From Axinella damicornis (lineage: Eukaryota > Porifera > Demospongiae > Axinellida > Axinellidae): 64,000 bases of DNA. Numbering within the stretch: the first letter of the stretch is position 1; each line of letters begins with the position of its first letter. The stretch spans positions 2,357,244 through 2,421,243 of the forward strand of contig OZ007505.1 in assembly GCA_963931865.1 (NCBI GenBank), read 5' to 3'. Shown piece by piece: positions 22,319 to 35,700 of this stretch. Both the position numbers and the translations under genes were made by a program. The notes below the pieces were generated by a model that saw only the letters and a program-made list of their open reading frames with translations, ran no database searches and was not told the origin of the DNA.

Positions 22319-25300
22319 CTATGCTGATAAATCTAAAGCTAGTTGTCTGTTGTTCATGGCTGACAGAACAGTCGGATGGTCTGCACTTAAATTCTCCTCG
22401 TAGATCTTCAACGCACGGTCATACAAAGGAACAGCTTTATCATAAGCACTCTGCAAGGATGAATAGTAAACAGCACAGTAACCACTGTGGCCAACAGAAG
22501 GATAAGCATGTCTCTGAAAGACAGACGCTGCTCTGCCAATAATTAATACTTCATGTAAGAGATAATTATGTAGTACTGTGTGCCTTGTGTGCAGAGCATG
22601 CACATGTCAGGTACCATATGCAGTGCCTACGGCAAACAATGCAAAACATGCTGCTAACAGCGCATTCACTGAGATGTGCTGTGGCATTTTTATGTTCCTA
22701 GTAACTTCCTACGTAACACAGCACTAGACAAACAGGTAACTGCTGTACACAAACTATACCTGCATGCAATAGATGACTGCGAGATTGTTGATGGCTTTTG
22801 CAACGCTCAAGTGGTTAGGCCCATTTTCTTCCTCCTTGAGCTCAATCAGTTGCCTGAGTAGAATGACAAGGCATTCACATTTGAAGTTCATCTATGGCTG
22901 CTTATAATTAGGGGATGAGTGCATGATGGTAATGAGCACCAGAGGTACCTGCATGGTAAACTATTTTAAATCAGGCCTCCATACGTACAGGTAGACTGCG
23001 TGACAGTCTCGGGCCTAGACCCAAACCAACCCCTTCCACTGAAAGCGATTTACTTTTGAAGAGGCTCTGCTGCTTCAAACATCTCCTGTACAAGTAAAGT
23101 AAAGAGAAACAAAGATTACAGACGTCCTTTCAGAGTTGCCCAAGACTACTGAAGCATCACCTGCTGTCTGTAAAGAAGAGAAAGTCTACTGATACTGTCC
23201 ATGACGTCTGGATGTGTGGGTGGAAAGTTCTGTGGAGAGTGCATACATATCACAAGTGAAGTATTGTACGTCAAGTTTGCTTAATGCATGGGATGCAATT
23301 CGAGTTCTTAGAGTATAGTTGTAAATTCCACCAATCAGATTACTCACTGCGAGGTCATGGTAAACCTCATAGGGGGTTTCACTATTGAGCCCCAATTATT
23401 GTTTACTGCCAACTTGAAATCCATGGCAACTAGCTACTGTAGGTACAGCTGCTTTAGAATAATAGGCAGTGTACATATTTGTTTTGTTGGAAGTACAAAC
23501 GGCTACATCAGTACTGTGAGAGCTCGAAGGAGGAGCTAAGTGGTCAATAACGGCACTGGTACATGGTGGGGTAGAGCCAAGTTGAGGGGCGGAGCCATGT
23601 GACTGCTTGATCATGTGCGCAAGTCACTTGAGCGCCTTGTATGTCAGCGGCCTTGTCGTACTCGTAGCCAGTCTGTTATTTTGTCGAAATGGACCTCCGA
23701 CTCATAGGTTATTTATTGACAACTGAAGCGCTGGTGTAGTTACCGTTGCTATACTCTAAATCGGTTAGACACTGAGACCAATTGGATCTATGCGATCTAG
23801 AAACCCTCGGGCCCTTAGTAACGTCCTCGCTGCGCTCGGGACACTACAGCCCAGGGCCCTCGGGTTTCTAAATTGTGTAGATCCCTTGGTCTCAGTGTCA
23901 AACCTATATAATTATACGATGTATTGCACCGGTTTGTATGATTCACATCAACAACATTATTATACCCTGTCAGTAACTTGATTTACCAACAAACGATTTT
24001 ACTGTTCGTCATCACTTTGAATAACAATGTAATTCAAGACGTGAAACTACAAGATCAAGGCTCTATAGTTGCTTACTTTGAGAGAAACTTCATGTGCTTT
24101 TTCATACAGGGAGGTAGCCCACTCGAATCTAGAGGAACACCAGGGGAACGTGAGCAGGAAATACTAGACTGCATACACTATGACATAACACAAACATAAT
24201 AGCGCAGAAGGATCAGCATTTTTTCGTGAAGAAACAAACATGCAAATGTTGCCACTTGAGTGTGTATGGAGCTACTGTGACCAGCAGCCCCAGTACTGAC
24301 ACACCAGCAGGTGTCCATCATACCCAGTATCCCTCATACCCATAACCCTTACAATGATTCCGACAGCCAGCTACTAATATTCTCACCTATCCCTCTGCAT
24401 GTAGAATGTTCCCAGATTTTTTAGAGGCCGGAGTGTGTTTACGTCATTCTCACCTACCAGAGTCTCGTAAATCTTCAGAGACTTCATGAACAGTTCTTCT
24501 GCCGCACTAGAACGAGTACAGGTAGGATGCAAAGATTACCCTGTACCTACCTTCACAAAAATGTGTACATACTGCCTATGCCACTCCCTCTACGATGTCC
24601 ACATGATCTTTGAAACCAGGCCATCCCTGCTTATTTCTCACTCTTCTGCTTCTAGGCATTACTATCAATGACAAAGCAGAGCTAGTAGCAAGTGTACAGT
24701 GACTATACCCACTCTGAGTCGCCATAGATGGAGTATATGACAGCAAGCTGATTGAGTTTCCCAGCACATTCATGGGTGTCCATTGCTGACTGTGAAGTAC
24801 AGTACTGCTCCAGATCAACAGCATGACTCTTCAGCATACCACTTGCCTAGTAGGTGAATGAAATTAATAAAACACAGAGTATTCTTCCCAGCAAAATCAG
24901 CACTAACACAATGTCATGTTCTTAAGGTACTATTCCTTACATTAAAGTAGACATTGTGTTCACCTATCAGCTATCTGCATATGATACTATAGGCAAGTGA
25001 AACTCAGCAGGCACATTCTGTTTACTTACTGAGGCTTTCAGATTCACATTCTGTTTCAAGGCATATATTCTGGTCATGATGGTGTCACCCATCTCATCAC
25101 TGTGGCAGAAACAGACATTGTGTGCCCATAAACTCGCAAGTAACAAAGCCGAGGAATCATTACATGTAGCCGCAGCCAGCAAGTATAACATTGCTGCAGC
25201 AAGTAATGGTGCCATTAGCCTCGTTCCCAGGCCGTTTTGGGAGGGAGAAACGGCCTGGCAACTTCCGTGAGTTCAAACTGTTACTTCCGCTGCCAGAGAG

Positions 25301-27580
25301 TTGGAAGACCCAATCACATTTCAGATCGCTGTCACATGACAACAGTAAACCGAACTGCGTCATGTGTAGAAACGTCACAGTCACGCCCATGCATCACAAT
25401 GGTTGATCGCTTGATCGCGCTGCTCTGCACGATGACTTTTGTTTGTTCGTCTTCTGCTTGCCTTCCGTCGCAGAACCTTCGCAAACAGTTGCTTCCACAA
25501 ACAGGAAAGGACCGTTCTCAGCCGGTGAAAATATCAGAAGTATCACGTGGACCTCACTGCTTGAACGAGGTACGCAATTGCTGTGATGTTACGTCCGTAT
25601 ACAGTTTGAACTCGGAAGTTGCCAGGCCATTTCTCCCTCCCAAAACAGCCTGGGAATGAGGCTATGGTACCATTGGACTGTTGCATGCAGTGTTGCAATA
25701 CCACTGCGTACATATCCATGCTTTGTCTTGAAAGTTAGTCAACATATGCAGTAGTGAGTAATCACGATCATCTTAGGTGTACACAAGGGACTAACTTTTC
25801 TAACTTCTTGTAAACGGCACAGAGGGATTCCAACACCTGTGAAAAATTGAAGACACTAGTTAGAGACATCAACAACAGAACATGTGACTCAGTAACAATT
25901 ACAGTAAAGTGTGGTTTGACTACACAGACTGAATGTGAAATTTAAGGGGTGATCTTGTGTACAATTTGTGCATGGCCAGGTTGCATACATCTTTTGTTAC
26001 ATTGCCACTGAATCAGATCTGGAGTTGTGTGTACACCTGCTTGTGGCAGTAGAGGTTGGGGAGTCACGTGCTAGAGCTGCCTAGTGTGCAAGCGACAGCT
26101 GATGCAATGCCTAAGCAATGAACCGGCCATGCAAGAGAGCGGGTCCAGCCACTAGTAGCCAGGAAGCCTGATGCCTAGGCCGGGATTCAATATTCCTCTA
26201 GTGAGACAATGTCGCATACAGCTTGGTCTTAGATTCTTTCATTACTCACTGCCATGCTTCACTAAGCAATCATATGCAAACTAGAACTAGATCTAACAAT
26301 GCACATAGTCTTGTACAAAGGTTATAGTAATGGGCATGGAATGAATTCTTGCAAAATCAGACCTTCAGAACTTGGTTCGATTCTTCGCCACATGATGATT
26401 CGAGCATCTCCAAGGCCTGCTTATAGTAACCTTCCGCTGTTCTAGAGTGGGTAAACAGTAAAGAAAAGACAAAACTACGTACTGGTTAGCTTTGAGAACA
26501 AAATTTGTTCTCTGGTTTAGAACGTAGATGTAGCAATTATTTGCCAGGAGAAATTATCGGCAATGTACTTTTGGCAACTATTTTACAGAGAATGTGTAAT
26601 TATTGGGCACAATCAACAATGATAGGTGCATGCTGCTTGACTGGTGTGTGAGCCACACTGTTGCTTCCAGGTACATGTACGTCTTCGAACATGGAGTGCA
26701 AGAATGAGCTTCAGCCACTATTGAGCGATAAGTTATGAGGATGGACCCATGTATGTACCAATAATTGGTAACTTGCACTATATACAAACATACAGCAATA
26801 CACAACTACTCAACAATTGCCCCCACCCAAATTAAACAGGCTATCAGGTAGAGACGAATGAATGTACTGTTTCATTTTGCCTAGTAGTGCATAGCCAGCC
26901 CTGAAATCCTCCTACGGTACTTATCACAGAGCAATACACAATCCCGGGAGGGATGAACATTCAGTTCCACACTAGCCTCATTCCCAGGCCTGAGAGAGGG
27001 AGAGTCTCAGGCCTGCGAACGAGGCTAGTTCCACGTAGATGTCTGTGTTCTACCTGAATCTTCCATTGTGGGAGTAGAGTGCTGCTAGTTCGCACATGGC
27101 GGTGGCAACCTCCGGTCCATCCGGATCAAAGTGAGACTCGTACAGCTCTAGGCTATGCTGGAGGGAAGGCAGCGCCTACAGGAGGGGAGGATCAAAGTGA
27201 GACTCGTACAGCTCTAGGCTATGCTGGAGGGAAGGCAGTGCCTACAGGAGGGGAGGATCAAAGTGAGACTCGTACAGCTCTAGGCTATGCTGGAGGGAAG
27301 GTAGTGCCTACGGGAGGGGAGGATCAAAGTGAGACTCATACAGCTGTAGGCTATGCAGGAGGGAAGAAGTACCTTCAGGGGATGTAGCTATGGGTATTGG
27401 GACGTTATAGGCTTTTTGTTTCAACCAAGAGATGCCCATACCAACCAGTTGCTTGCAATTGTACATAATTATGTAAGTACCACAGGATACAGGCTTACCT
27501 CCTCAATGAGACCCAGGTTCCTCAGAATTTTTCCAACAGTCCCAAACAGAGATGCCACATACACTGGTGACAAGCTGCTG
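22319..27580 (-). CDS. NPHP3: NPHP3 exons: C-terminal TPR array
   Basis: Small exons each carry parts of 42-residue kinesin-light-chain-type TPRs: about 27580-27497, 27175-27054 (LELYESHFDPDGPEVATAM), about 26442-26363 (AEGYYKQALEMLESSCGEES), 25855-25795, 25100-25028, 24830-24713, 24503-24435, 23365-23347, 23233-23158, 23090-23055, 22858-22768 and the last exon 22450-22319 (PLYDRALKIYEENLSADHP, then stop). Some of the shortest exons are tentative. Confidence 0.8.
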
Positions 27581-29628
27581 TCACCTGAAACAGAATACAA
27601 TTGTAGCTATGTCAGTCCACGTATGCATAGCCCCCCTTGAACAATTTTCTAGATGAAACACTGATGTGGGTCTACAGTCCCATTCCACATCTTGTTCCAT
27701 GACCAATTATTCATCTCTGGAGTACGGACAAGGCTCACTTCCCACGAGCCTTCTCTAGGACTAACACTCATGATACAACTAGAACTAATACAAGGTTCAT
27801 TGCCAGTACAGTGAGCCAACCTTCTTCTTCCATCTTCTTCAGATTCTTGTGGTATTGTCCAGCCATCACGCTCAATGCAGAGTCAAGAAACTGCCAGTAG
27901 TAGAACAACTCACCACAGTGACCACTGCAGAAAACAGCAGCTGCTACATTACAAATCCTTTCCATCCAGTACAGAACTTCAGCCACTATAGAAATATTCA
28001 CACTTCATCATAGGAGCTCAGTGCTGAGCACTATGACAGAGTATTTTAGCTACACAGGTCTGGGCCTCGCCTATAGTGTATACCAGCCCATTGCAATTGA
28101 TGTATCTCACATTCTAATAGCACTTGCTAATAGTGACCACCTCCTCTGACAATATTCATATCCATGGCTGTGACAGAGCTGCTATGACTCTATGGTACTG
28201 TAGAGAGTCACAATATGAGGTATGTCTTTGTGCTGAAATTGGCACTTTCTGGAAACCATTTCTACCAATTACGGCACATTTTGACATGCCAAGTTTGAAT
28301 TAAATCAGTGCAGGAACAGCACTCCTGTTCTATAGGGTGACTGATGTGACATTTGCGCCAATAATGGATCAATGAACCAAAATTGGTATTGGGAGCAAGG
28401 AATTCAAAGAGAATATTGCACTTGGTGTAATAGATATGAAGCTGGGAATTGTACCATTGTGGTCAGCATAAAGAGAGCTTTCAAATGATGTCCTTAAAAT
28501 GTTTTTTAATGTTGGTCACATTTTTATCAAAAATCACACTTGACCAAAGGCTATAATCCATGGGTTTTCATGATTTTGGGTCAAAATTCAACCTATAGCA
28601 AAATGGCCATCATTGGAATGCTCCATTCATGCTGATCACAATGGTGCAAATCCCGGCTTCATATCTCATTCCTAGCCCAAGATACCTAGCATAGTACTTA
28701 GCTGAAACATTTGACATCATTGTCATTGCAGTGGACGATGATGATGTCATCATGCGTTCCTGCTGCAGGCACTAGCTATAGCTACACAAAATAATGCTTT
28801 CACCATTAAATTTAGCAAGCTGTATACATGTAATTTATGCAATGAATACAACCGTACCTTGCATATAGTTGTATCAGCATATCTATATTGCACACAGTGT
28901 GATAAAGTTGTTCTTTCCATTCCGCTCTCTTTAGGAGCCATGGCAGCTCCTCCGCACAGCGTGTCATGAGACAGCTACAGGGATGTGACAGAAAGGTTAG
29001 TGTCTTGAGGAGCCATGGCAGCTTCCGTGCACAGCATGTCATGAGATAGCTACAAGGGTTGTGATAGAAAGGCTAGTGACTTGAGGAGCTATGGCAGCTC
29101 CTCCGCACAGCGTGAACATGATGAGACAGCTACAGGGGGTGTGACGAGAAAGGCTGGTGGCTTGCAGGCTAAGCCAGATTCTAGTCCAGACCCGGTTTAG
29201 TACATGTAAATGGGGCCAAGCCAGCATGAACGATTCATGCTAATATCTGGGCCCTTGGGAAGACCCTTCATTTAGATAAACCACTGATAACAAAGAAAGA
29301 CAAAAAACAACAGCACCATAATAGACCTATTCTGCTTACAAATCATGCAAATGAGATGCAAATGTATTTGCTATCACCCATGTAGATGAAGATGCTGAAG
29401 TGATGAAACTCCACCCACCTTACACGTACCACTTACTTGGAAACTTTTGAGAAGTAGCCAACAAGAGAGTCGGTCCACAGGAGCATGTAGTCTGTTGACG
29501 GGTTGGTGCAGTACTTCAGCTGAATCCCATCCTGAATCTGACCAAGACAACATGTGGCACTCAGCTACAAACGATGGTACTATGTACTAAGTTCCGATTG
29601 TATGCCACCCTCGAAAACAAGCTTCCCC

Positions 29629-29723
<95 letters not shown>

Positions 29724-32700
29724 TACACACAAACATGGGGAGGTTGTCTCACTAGCCGTCAGTTGCTATCTTGCCAACCCATAGTATGCGAATACATTAA
29801 AATTTTCATAGAGAAAAAAAAGTATACAAACATGCACAAATGTGCATGTGCACACACATTTACACTTTTTGGGCAACCTTGAAATAGTCTCCGCTCAGTG
29901 GCTATAGATGTTATATCTACCCCCTGAATGGGTTCCCTAATCGATCCGCTATAACAGCAACTTTGTTTGAATCACTGGATATGGTGCTATGACAGGTTGA
30001 CATCTGACTAGCTCAGCAGATGTTGAAACACCCCTGTAACCCCTCAGGCAGCACCCTTAGTGCGCCTAAACTGTTCTACTGACCTGTTCACTTGTGATAT
30101 GGATGAGTCCGCCAGTGTCTGAGAGAATGGCCCTCCTCTGTAGCTCATACACCACTGCGACCAGCACAGCCTGTGGGATGGATGTGAGCTGGAGAGAGAA
30201 GAATGTGTGTAGAGCTGCTGCTATAACAATTCCAGATGTACACACACATGCTCTGAGAATGTGTGCTATTCACGTCAGTCTCATCGCAAGCTCTGAGTTT
30301 GTGTACAGGTCTCACCAAACCAATGTTACAATGGACCATTTTCCACGTGATGTCACTTCCTGTGTACTAATTAATCGGCATTGCTGGATTGCCCTGATTT
30401 TCACCTAGAATATACTGTACGAGATGCTTAGATGATATCTCAAGTTTGAGTGCATTAGCTTGTTGTTTTCCAGAGTTACGTACCAGTGAAGTTTGTCTAT
30501 TTCCCATAGAGAATGTATTAGGGGGGGCAACTTTTGCCCCCCCTAATACATTCTCTAAGGGAAATGGACAAATTTCGCTGGCTCATAACTCCTGTACCCA
30601 ACGAGCTAATGCACTCAAACTTGAGATATCATCCACGTACCTCAAACAGTACATTCTAAGTGAAAATCAGGGCAGTGCAACAATGTTGATTAATTAGTAC
30701 ACAGGAAGTGACATCAGCGGAAAATGGTCCATTGGCATGGACGGTAATGTGAGACACAATCACCACTCTAGTAATCTCCCATATTCTAGTAAACTCTGAT
30801 AGCTACATTCAAGTCTGGTGGCTTTCTAACAGGTCAACACCAGAGGGAGGTGGGACAAGGTCTGTGCACACATAACTACTCAGTACTAGTAGAATGGGAA
30901 GCAGGAGCATCGAATTGCATGTATGCGTGTCATTCAAGCATGAATGTGTGTTCTGCATGACGTGTGCCATAAATGAACGTCTGATATGCAATAAAATGGT
31001 CACCTCTTGCAGTTCAGTGAGTAAGAGTCCATTCCTTGACCAATAGACCAGCTGCAGCAGCTGCAGTGAGAGACGGTATAACAGCATCCACTAACTTCAT
31101 TCCCATGATTATAACAGTATCCACTAGCCTTGTTCCCATGACAAAAATAGCCTTGTTCCCAGGACTTGCACAGCTATTCATTGCTTGCTAGAAAGCTGTG
31201 ACATTATTATTATTACTATTATGAGCTTTACAGCCAGGACTGCATACAATAATATGATGGTGGGGAAGTGGCTGAAAAGGGTCTATTTTAAGCTCCGTGC
31301 ATGGAGCTCCATGCATGGAGCTTAAAAGAGACCATTTTCATCTGATGCCACAGCTTTCATGTTTCACCTAATGCTGACAGGATGGGTGCATGGGAGGGGG
31401 GAGTGCCATAGGGAGAAACACGGATTAAGCTAGATCACTGTAGACAAGTGGAGCTCACCAACCTGCTCCATGCAGCCAGCTAGGAATTCATTGCTCGTTT
31501 CCAGTTCATCCAGAATGTGCTTGACCAGATCAGGTACTTCCTGTCAGGTCAATGAACAGCACAGTCAGAAGGGACACACAGTACACATTCATTACCTGCA
31601 AACATGCATACGTATCCATACGTGGGACGGTCATGGCAATGTGTAGCCTCATTCCCAGGTCCCACACAGCCTGGGAACGAGGCTAGGGTATAACATGTAT
31701 GTGACATCAAGTACTGAAAAACATCGGCCGATGTTTTTCAGTACTTGACGTCACATACATGTGCATTAATTCAGGCAAGCCGTAATGGTGGACGCAACTC
31801 AAGTAGCCACAAGGTAAGAGACATGAGGCATCCTTCTTGCCACTTGCTCTACCAGGAGTGCAGTAACCACTTGAATACAACTGCCACACTCCCATAACTG
31901 CCCCAATGACACCCACCTCATACTCTCCAAACTCCTCTACCACTTCATCCACCTCTGAGGAGCTAAGGGCAGGGAGGCTAAACAGAGAGGGAGGGAGGGA
32001 GGGGGGGAGGGAGGGAGGGAGGGAGGGAGGGAGGGAGGGAGGGAGGGAGGGAGGGAGGGAGGGAGGGAGGGAGGGAGGGAGGGAGGGAGGGAGAAAGGGA
32101 GGGAGGGAGGGAGGGAGGGAGGGAGGGAGGGAGGGAGGGAGGGAGGGAGGGAGGGAGGGAGGGAGGGAGGGAGGGAGAGGGAGGGAGGGAGGGACGATAA
32201 ACAGAGATAGGGTACCCTCCCTCCCCTTACTTTCCTGTCAGCTTCGGAGGAAAAACTACGTGTTACTACGTGTTACCAATAAATCAAGGCATGGATCTCA
32301 AGCCCTAACATGCCTCTCACTGTCTATAATATACTTACCAGACGATGTGTTTAATGGCCAGAACACCCCACAGTGGGATTACTGGGGCAAAGACAGCAAG
32401 CATGGAAACCTAAAAGGTTCATGAAGAGGAACAGTTTTGACCAAGCTGGGAACCAATTCCTTCCCGTCTTCCTATACAATTGTCTGCCCATGAGAGGTCA
32501 GAGGTCATCATATGGAATTGTTGGCAAATGACAGTTATCTACATACGTAAGGCCACACAGTTCATACACGAATAATCGAAATGTAAACAGCGCAGCATAC
32601 CTGATCTTCATCAAGGGCTTTCTTGCCACTGTCGTTCTGTGTCTGCTGCATTATTGCCTGTATGTCAGTACGTGTAGGGGTGGGGATGCTGGGGGATGGT

Positions 32701-35700
32701 AGCGCCCTGAAAGAAAACGAATGATTTTATTACAGTCAGCATCACAGAGGAATGATCACTCTACAGCAGGCTTTATGGAAGACAGTGCATTGTCGGGCAG
32801 CTTTTCTCCTGTTCAGGGAAAGAGGCTGGTTGGGAGCAAGTCTGAAATTATATTTACGTATGTTGAAATGCTGTGGCTGTGTTGTATTGCAGTTGTGAAG
32901 CATGAGTGCAGCTGTGAAGCATGAGTGCAGCTGTGAAGCATGAGTGCAGCTGTGAAGCATGAGTGCAGCTGTGAAGCATGAGTGCAGCTGATGACAGGGA
33001 ACTCAAAGGTAGGTTGGTATGTATGCACTGGCTGCAATCATTGCAGCCACTCAGTTGACTTTCCAAGCTGGTCTACACGACTGAACGAAGAAACAAGGCA
33101 CGGAGCAAAGTTAGTAAGCCAAACAAAATCAAAGAGGAGAATGGGCATAAGAGAAGCAGCAATACTTCATTGAAATGGGGGAGTGGCATCAAGAGGGCGG
33201 GAGTGGCACCGCCAAGAGGAGCCTACAAAGCAGTCCTGGTGTGTGTGGGAGACATGGAAGGTGACTGTCTACTGACCTCCATGAGTCAGGATAGTTGTCC
33301 TCATTGGCAGTAAGCACCACTCGGATATTATTGGGCAGCGGCTTCAAGATCCAACTCATGTGCTGCTCATGGTCCTGCAGAGATAGGCACTAATTTGGTA
33401 AGAAATTCTTTAGCATACAGATGCTATAGCAAACATATCATATCAACCACTTTGTAACCAAAATTAGTGTAAGTATATATCTCAGCTCAGTTTGAATGAG
33501 CAAAGCTGCATCGACACCACCACACCCAAGGCACCCCTCTTAGACCTAACAGAAGCTCATGAGCCACCTTCAATCCATGGCTCTAGTTTCGCTGCTCAGC
33601 TACCCCGAGCCTACATGAGCAGTCCAGCGCTGGGCATGCAGCTCATAGGTCTGATGGTAGCCTGTGCACATACAGTCTGGGAACGAGACTGCTTTCGACA
33701 TTGCCACAACCATTCCTGCCTCTAGTGTTAAAGTTTACTGCTGGTGATGAAAATCTAGAGCTGGATCAAGGCATATAAAACCTTTGTTTTGCACATACAC
33801 AAAGAGTGTACCAGGATTAGGTCAGCATTGTCAATAATGATGATGGCCTTCTCCGTAGGACCATCCAGGTTGGAGGAGAGCTTCTCCATCCAGGAAGTGA
33901 AACAGTCGCCCAGCTGAAGGGGGTTGCTAGGCAGTTGACCACCACCACCGCCACTGGTATCCTTACAGAAGTACATCAACTGGAGAGGAGAGAGCATATG
34001 TGTGCAGTGTCCACACCACATTCCTTAGACCCATTTGTCAATGATGACTGCAAACTGTAGGTAGGGCAGGGGGAAGGAGGAGGACACCAATAAGGTGTCC
34101 CCTGTCATCTCTCAGTGGGGCTGACCTTCTGCGTGAGTCTCCTCAGCACCAGTGCAGGTTCAGAACAGGAGGAGCTGAGACACTTGACAAAGTGGTACAG
34201 GATCAGTACACTATCACTGTAGCACGACTCCAATTGCTCAATCCTGCAGAACAAGTACGTACAAGTATGTACAAGGACATCAGAAGTTAACATTTGATGA
34301 ACAGCAGATCATAAAGAGACGTACGTATACTTGCCCTCACCACCTGGCCAAGAGGGTGGACTTGCCCAAGCCCGGGGACCCGGTGATCAGGAATGGTGCG
34401 ACCGGACCCTCTTCACAGAGGTAGCTCTCAAGGCGGTCAAACGGCTGCATGCAAGGCCCAAGAACAGATGATCTCATAATACAAAACAGCTGTGGTTTAT
34501 CATTGCTTCACACAGACGAAAGCATGAACCACACCTAGCTAGTCTCATTTCCAGCACTGAAAGTGATCTGCGCTGGGGCTGGCTTGGGTCTGGGACAGAG
34601 ACTAAATCACACTGTACCAGGAGACCTGCCCAATAGGCAGTCGGTATTTGGCATGAACAGAAAGAGAAAGGGAAAGGGAAGAAAAAGTATGTCTATTCAC
34701 TTGTGTTTCATGGAAAATCGAGTATTACGGAAATGGCTACGAAAAGGGTGTGATAAATAAAATAAATCAGCAATAGATGTATCAGGGCTAAATAAAATGT
34801 TGACCCAGCTGGTATTCACAGCAGTGTCGATCCATAGCAATTATGATGATCGCAAAGGACGGGTTATTATAGGTAGCAAATTTCGGACCATGTACATAAA
34901 GATACCTACGGACAAAGACATACAGCATTAGGCTATTATGGTAGAGATGTTTATAGGGCTTCAGCCCACACACACACACCTCGTCCATTCCTACAAGGGA
35001 GGAGGGGGCCTCCGAGAGGAGTGCCCTCAGCACCTCCGTCTGATCCCATTCCATTCTCATGTCTTCCATAAGCCCTATCCTCCCCAGCAGAGCATCACTC
35101 TCATCCTGTACCACCTCTGTCACACCGCATTCCTGCAATGCACACCAACATGCAAGGCCCATGATAACCAGACGATATGGCACTTAATCATAATTCCAAA
35201 TAGAGCCCACCTCACATATCTAACAATATGTGATTGTAGCCTTTATGGATGTAAAGAAAACTTCCAAATTAGGTCCATGCCTAAGTTATTTGGGTCCGAC
35301 TCAAAAGTTGCATGAAAATGGTGAGATGGTTGCATTTATATGCTGAGTAGCTAACAGTTGCAGCAGCCTTGAAATTCACAAACGCTAATACCTGAGTGCT
35401 AATACTGCAACGCAGTATATGTAGCTGACCTCTCTCAACACTCTCTGGAGCTCATCTGTCATCAGAGCAATGCCTCTGGTCCCACTACACTCAATGACCT
35501 GTAGTGGTAACGTTAAGTTTGAGGCTAAAGTAACGTCTAACAGGTACACAGATGTTACACGTGGCAGTGCTTGTGGCAGTCAAGCAATCATAGCAAGTTG
35601 GTTTTTGATTGATGCAAGTCCACTCTTCGTATCCACTGATTAATCCGGAGACACAATCCTATTTGAGCGTACAAGCTGGCGCTCGATCGTGCTGTCCTGT

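Noticed and set aside
31906..32424. 172-codon ORF rich in Gly-Arg-Glu
   Set aside because: Comes from the (GGGA)n microsatellite; the true coding exon here is on the minus strand (NPHP3).
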